A stretch of DNA of 64,000 nucleotides. It comes from an uncultured Methanoregula sp. (GTDB lineage Archaea; Halobacteriota; Methanomicrobia; Methanomicrobiales; Methanospirillaceae). Both the position numbers and the translations under genes were made by a program. This document shows positions 60,344 to 64,000 of the stretch, in pieces; the stretch's first letter is position 1; each line of letters begins with the position of its first letter. Location of the stretch: the NCBI RefSeq assembly GCF_963678795.1, contig NZ_OY787453.1, forward strand, positions 868,001 through 932,000. Direction: 5' to 3'. The notes below the pieces were generated by a model. The model was given only the letters and a program-made list of their open reading frames with translations. It was not told the DNA's origin and did not search any database.

Positions 60344-60901
60344 TCAGGATCTCATTTTGTTCGCATGATACCGCGAGAGTGTTGCCTGCCGCTGGTCGAG
60401 GTACTTTGCATCACCTTTTTTGTCGTAGGGCATCTCTGCCCGTTCCGTTGTGTAGAAGACGAGCTGGCCTATCGGCATACCGGCATATACCTTGACCGGG
60501 CGCGTGTTCACGTTCGCCATTTCCAGCGTTATCGTGCCCCGGAACCCGGCATCGATCCATCCTCCGGTCTGGTGGAGTGTTACCCCGAGCCGGGCAATAC
60601 TGGACTTCCCTTCTATGGTTGCGACAATGTTATCGGGGAGACCTATGCATTCCAGCGTCTCGGCAAGGATGAACTGTCCCGGGTTGAGGACGAATGAATC
60701 GGCATGGACCTCCTCCACATCGGAGGTAACGGAATCTTTGGCATAGGGATCGATTACCTCTTTTCCGGGTTTGTACCAGACAAAGTGGTTCCCGAGCCGG
60801 ATGTCCAGCGAGTTGGGCTGGATGAGTTTTGGATCGTACGGGTCGATCCTTATATGGCCCCGCCCGATGCGGTCGAGGAGCTGCCAGTCAACGAGAATCA
60901 T
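60344..60901 (-). CDS. dcd: dCTP deaminase
   Basis: 185 residues from ATG 60901 ([20 protein letters not shown]); 36 upstream in-frame codons lack family similarity. Trimeric dUTPase-like fold with [46 protein letters not shown] (catalytic Glu within GFRGTITLE) and [13 protein letters not shown]. It makes dUTP from dCTP, and in some methanogens also hydrolyses dUTP to dUMP, supplying thymidylate synthesis. Bifunctionality cannot be judged by eye. Confidence 0.92.
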   Translation of the reverse strand: MILVDWQLLDRIGRGHIRIDPYDPKLIQPNSLDIRLGNHFVWYKPGKEVIDPYAKDSVTSDVEEVHADSFVLNPGQFILAETLECIGLPDNIVATIEGKSSIARLGVTLHQTGGWIDAGFRGTITLEMANVNTRPVKVYAGMPIGQLVFYTTERAEMPYDKKGDAKYLDQRQATLSRYHANKMRS

Positions 60902-61125
60902 TGGCAACAGGATAGGCTCTAATCGCTCATAAGGGGTGCTGCTGATGACGGGAAAAACGGGCAGCCACCCGTCGTACCTGTCAGATGAAAGCTGCGGCGC
61001 ATCCTTCAAAGGCTTTTTGTAGAACCCTGATCAAGGAGAGCTGTGCACCACATGATATGCCGTGCGGGCGATCTGACGGCAGGCAGTTTCGATACACTGG
61101 TGAACCCGAAATATTGGACGGTAAC

Positions 61126-62352
61126 ATGAAAACGATCATCAAAAACGGCCAGGTCCTGAATGTCCACACATCCCGGTACGAGAAGAAGAACATTGTTGTC
61201 GAATGCGACAGGATCATCGCCCTGACGGATGCTCCTGTTACTGCCGGGGAACGCGACACGGTCATCGACGCGGAAGGGACATATATTATCCCCGGCCTGA
61301 TCGATGCCCATGTGCACGTGACCTCGGCAACGGTGGATCTTGCAACCCCGCAGCTGCCGATTACGTACATCACCTGCTGTGCAATAAAAAATCTCTCCGA
61401 AGCACTGCAGCGGGGTTTCACCACCATGCGGGATGTGGGCGGTGCTGATTTCGGGCTGGCAATGGCAGTGAACAGCGGCGTCATACCGGGATCGAGGCTC
61501 TTTTATTGCGGGCGGGCTTTGAGCCAGACCGGCGGGCACGGGGATTTCCGGGCCATGACCTATGATGGCGAATACGGGGCATCCATGCAGTCATCGGCAA
61601 CCAGCATCGGGCAGATCGCGGATGGGATCACCGAGGTGAGGCGTGCCTGCCGGTCGGAGCTCAGGAAAGGTGCATCCTTCATCAAGATCATGGCGGCCGG
61701 CGGGGTTGCCTCCCCGGGGGATCGTGTCACCGACACCCAGTACAGCAATGAAGAATTATCTGCCATTGCCGGGGAAGCTGAAGCCAAGAGTACTTATGTT
61801 GCCGCCCACGTGTACTCGGCAAAGGCCATTCAGATATGCCTGAAACATGGTGTCCGGACCATCGAGCATGGCAACCTTCTCGACGAGGAGACGGCCGCCA
61901 TGATGAAGGAGAGCGGGGCATACCTGATACCGACCGTCATCACGTATGATGCGCTCGCCAGGAGAGGCGCCGAATACCAGTTCCCCGAGGTGAGTATCAA
62001 TAAAATTGCATCCGTGAGAGTGCAGGCGCTCGAAGCCGTGAAGATTGCCCGCAGGCATGGGGTAAAGATAGGGTTTGGTACCGACCTGCTCGGACCGCTC
62101 TGGGAAGAGCAGAGCAATGAATTTGCCCTGCGTTCCCGGGTCGAGAAGCCAATCGACACGATCATCTCGGCGACAAAGATCAATGCTGAGGTGCTGAACC
62201 AGTCCGGCAACCTGGGCGAGATATCCGAGAAGGCCAGTGCCGATATCCTGATCCTCGCGAAGAATCCTGCTGAAGATATTTCCGCGATCACGGACCGCAG
62301 TAATATCCGATTGATTATGAAAGCCGGAACGATTTACAAGAACACCTTATGA
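61126..62352 (+). CDS. amidohydrolase family protein
   Basis: 408 residues from ATG 61126 (MKTIIKNGQVLNVH), after GGACGGTAAC. Amidohydrolase barrel: LIDAHVHVTSATVDL (HxH), SFIKIMAAGGVASPGD (a Lys that may be carboxylated), YVAAHVYSAKAIQ, RTIEHGNLLDE and GFGTDLLG. Belongs to the imidazolonepropionase-like/prolidase branch (Zn-dependent), often annotated Xaa-Pro dipeptidase. Substrate not clear. Divergent from dcd with a 224-base gap that contains the rejected 5' extension. Confidence 0.85.
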   Translation: MKTIIKNGQVLNVHTSRYEKKNIVVECDRIIALTDAPVTAGERDTVIDAEGTYIIPGLIDAHVHVTSATVDLATPQLPITYITCCAIKNLSEALQRGFTTMRDVGGADFGLAMAVNSGVIPGSRLFYCGRALSQTGGHGDFRAMTYDGEYGASMQSSATSIGQIADGITEVRRACRSELRKGASFIKIMAAGGVASPGDRVTDTQYSNEELSAIAGEAEAKSTYVAAHVYSAKAIQICLKHGVRTIEHGNLLDEETAAMMKESGAYLIPTVITYDALARRGAEYQFPEVSINKIASVRVQALEAVKIARRHGVKIGFGTDLLGPLWEEQSNEFALRSRVEKPIDTIISATKINAEVLNQSGNLGEISEKASADILILAKNPAEDISAITDRSNIRLIMKAGTIYKNTL

Positions 62353-62427
62353 GCTGCCGGGATCCCACGGCACCTGTAAAGGAAGATCCGGCCGGCGATA
62401 TGGTGGGGATAAGCCGGATCCGGATGC

Positions 62428-63180
62428 CTATTCCTCATCCCCGTTCTCTTCCAGGTTTTTCTGTCCCGTCCTGTCCCGGTCGAGCAGTGACGGATCAATG
62501 TGCCACTCGCTCCGGCGCAGGAGTCCGTGGAGGGTGCTAGCCTCCCGGATGGTCAGGTTGCACCGCCCGAGAACCCGGCGGATCAGGGTCATCGTGTTCT
62601 CCCGCTTGAACTCCGGGTGATGGATCTCATCCAGGTACCGGTCGATATGCCGGTAGAGGTGATTCATATCCCCCGGCGGCGCGAGCCGTATCTCCGGGAG
62701 CGGGAGGTTTGCGAGCTCGTAACAGACAACCCCCACCGCGTGCGACAGGTTGAGGATCGGGTAATCATCGTGGGTCGGGATGGTGCAGATCATGTCGCTC
62801 CTCTTGACCTCCGCGTTGTTGAGGCCCCAGTTCTCGCGCCCGAACAGGATCGAGATTCGACCGTCCACATCCTTGATCCGCTCGCGGAGTTCCTTGGGGG
62901 AATAGAACGGCATCCGCATAGCATGGCAGACCGATTTGCTCACGGCACCAGTTGTCGAGATGACGATGTTGCTCCGGGCAAAAACATCCTCGATGGTGCA
63001 GGTCTCTGCCCCGTGGAGCACATCGTACGCATGGGAAGCCCGTCCATCCGCCTCATTGCCAAGTTTGCAGGGATTGATGAGCACGAGACGGGTGAAGCCG
63101 AAGTTCTTCATCACCCGTGCGGCGAACCCGACATTTCCCTCGTAGAGGGGTTCGACAAGGACGATATCGATCTCGGGCAT
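62428..63180 (-). CDS. TrmJ-like tRNA 2'-O-methyltransferase (SPOUT)
   Basis: 250 residues. Starts MPEIDIVLVEPLYEGNVGFA, the TrmJ/TrmH knot-fold opening, with EPxYEGNVG, FGRENWGLNN and NLSHAVGVVCYEL; the last contains the cofactor-binding knot. TrmJ methylates ribose at position 32 of tRNAs. The extra C-terminal helical part (about 170-250) with IRREVLG-like RRVLGRCNLTIREASTLHGLLRR matches archaeal TrmJ. Six bases downstream of GGGP synthase, same strand, so an operon. Confidence 0.9.
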   Translation of the reverse strand: MPEIDIVLVEPLYEGNVGFAARVMKNFGFTRLVLINPCKLGNEADGRASHAYDVLHGAETCTIEDVFARSNIVISTTGAVSKSVCHAMRMPFYSPKELRERIKDVDGRISILFGRENWGLNNAEVKRSDMICTIPTHDDYPILNLSHAVGVVCYELANLPLPEIRLAPPGDMNHLYRHIDRYLDEIHHPEFKRENTMTLIRRVLGRCNLTIREASTLHGLLRRSEWHIDPSLLDRDRTGQKNLEENGDEE

Positions 63181-63185
63181 AAAAA

Positions 63186-63872
63186 TTACTGGACCGCGTC
63201 AACGGTTGCTTTCAGGACGCTGGCACCCTGGTCGTAGACCGCATTGCCGACCACAATCGTATCAGCATACTTCCCCATCTGCGCAGCCTTCTCGGCAGAG
63301 TTGATCCCACCGCCATAGTAAAGGATGGAAGAATCAATGGCTTCTGAAGCTGCCCTGACGACCTCCGGGTTACCGAACACCCCGCTGTATTCGAGGTAGA
63401 TGATCGGGAAATGGAAGTACCGGTCAGCGACGGTCGCGTACGCGGCAACCTCCTCGGCCTTAAGATCGCAGACCGCCCGGGTCACTTTCCCCACGGAGGA
63501 GTCCGGGTTGAGGACGATGTATGCCTCGGGAACGATATATTCCCAGGGAATCTTCCCTTTCTGCATCTGCACCCATGCACGGTGCTTGCCGACGATCCAC
63601 TGGACATCGCTCGTGTTCATGACGCTCGGGACAAAAACATAATTGATACCTTTTGTAAGCACCGCTTCCGGCCCGGCGGGCTCCATGACCAGCGGAAGGT
63701 CGTAGGTTTTGACCTGTTTTAAGAGATCGGCAAGATTCTCCTGCGTGACATTGAGGGTGCCGGAGAGCATGAGCGCGTCAGTTCCGCTCGCTGCAATGGC
63801 ATCAATGTCACCGGGTTTCAGCTGCTTGTCGGGGTCGAGTTTGGTCACGTGAACCCAGTCTTTCCACTTCAT
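63186..63872 (-). CDS. geranylgeranylglyceryl phosphate synthase
   Basis: 228 residues from ATG 63872 (MKWKDWVHVTKLDPDK); the longer frame starting 63932 adds 20 non-family residues. First committed step of archaeal membrane-lipid synthesis, joining geranylgeranyl diphosphate to glycerol-1-phosphate. TIM-barrel family features: DALMLSGTLNVT, MEPAGPEAV, YIVLNPDSSVGKVT, YLEYSGVFGNPE and LYYGGGINSAEKA. Operon with the TrmJ-like gene. PcrB-type family; the archaeal product name is preferred given the setting. Confidence 0.93.
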   Translation of the reverse strand: MKWKDWVHVTKLDPDKQLKPGDIDAIAASGTDALMLSGTLNVTQENLADLLKQVKTYDLPLVMEPAGPEAVLTKGINYVFVPSVMNTSDVQWIVGKHRAWVQMQKGKIPWEYIVPEAYIVLNPDSSVGKVTRAVCDLKAEEVAAYATVADRYFHFPIIYLEYSGVFGNPEVVRAASEAIDSSILYYGGGINSAEKAAQMGKYADTIVVGNAVYDQGASVLKATVDAVQ

Positions 63873-63962
63873 CACAATCAGTACAGTATTCGCGTTCCAT
63901 CCCCATAAACGGTATCCTTCGCGGCACCACACCTGACTTCCTGATAAACGGGAATAATATTG

Positions 63963-64000
63963 ATGCCATCAACCGTAATCGGGAATATCTGCCGATCCTC
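63963..64000 (+). CDS. possible 5' end of a gene leaving the window
   Basis: ATG at 63963 opens a frame MPSTVIGNICRS that runs to the edge. AATAATATTG upstream could be part of its promoter, and the GGGP synthase gene starts divergently 90 bases away. Too short to judge. Confidence 0.2.
   Translation, partial: MPSTVIGNICRS

Overview
The window looks like chromosome from a hydrogenotrophic methanogen of the order Methanomicrobiales, most likely Methanoregula or a close relative. Evidence is the methyl-coenzyme M reductase activation ATPase AtwA, geranylgeranylglyceryl phosphate synthase (archaeal lipids), archaeal threonyl-tRNA synthetase, DUF2124, archaeal TATA-type promoters with several apparently leaderless starts, and a pre-tRNA-Trp whose intron carries a box C/D guide. 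No replication origin, CRISPR array, rRNA or prophage was seen.

Layout. 1-2.7 kb: 5' part of carA (minus), then a redox set: ferritin-like protein, glutaredoxin, ferredoxin:thioredoxin reductase-rubredoxin fusion, thioredoxin-like protein. 3.1-10.2 kb: a tight six-gene operon for a group 4 hydrogenase/complex I-like membrane complex (HyfB, C, E, F, G, I homologues). Its ion-channel subunits look intact, but the large subunit has lost all four Ni cysteines and the small subunit all four cysteines of the proximal cluster; no ferredoxin-like HyfH subunit is present. It belongs with energy-converting-hydrogenase-related (Ehr-like) complexes and appears to carry no redox cofactor. 10.3-21.2 kb: alpha/beta hydrolase, molybdopterin oxidoreductase with a facing haem-type membrane protein, Mut7-C protein, AmmeMemoRadiSam radical SAM enzyme, a 7TM histidine kinase, a 56-residue zinc ribbon missed by length cut-offs, UMP kinase, an XRE/DUF2178/DUF3821 operon, tRNA-Pro and nth.

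21.2-30.5 kb is accessory in character: three families of non-coding dispersed repeats (A, B, C), and between them atwA with a 48-residue DUF5320-like gene, DUF169, DUF134, a Cys/His-rich peptide, a metallo-beta-lactamase and DUF2124. Three promoters here share a CTCATATGAG-type palindrome, which suggests a local regulon, possibly run by the DUF134 protein. 30.5-34 kb: two tandem phosphate transporter/DUF47 pairs. 34-43.6 kb: receiver-kinase protein, tRNA-Ala, nicotinate phosphoribosyltransferase, methylthioadenosine salvage pair (deaminase and phosphorylase), a secreted ComEC-like nuclease candidate with DUF3006, and an ABC-2 exporter.

43.6-51.2 kb holds two more copies of repeat A (one with an 8-bp target duplication and IS6-like ends), an acyl-CoA synthetase, the intron-containing tRNA-Trp, a PhzF-like protein, an IS5-type transposase and a TMEM175-like channel. 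51.2-64 kb: surface lipoproteins, purB, a PAS histidine kinase with its response regulator, thrS, dcd, an amidohydrolase, a TrmJ-like methyltransferase and the lipid enzyme GGGP synthase. All homology calls come from reading motifs and remembered families; no search was run.
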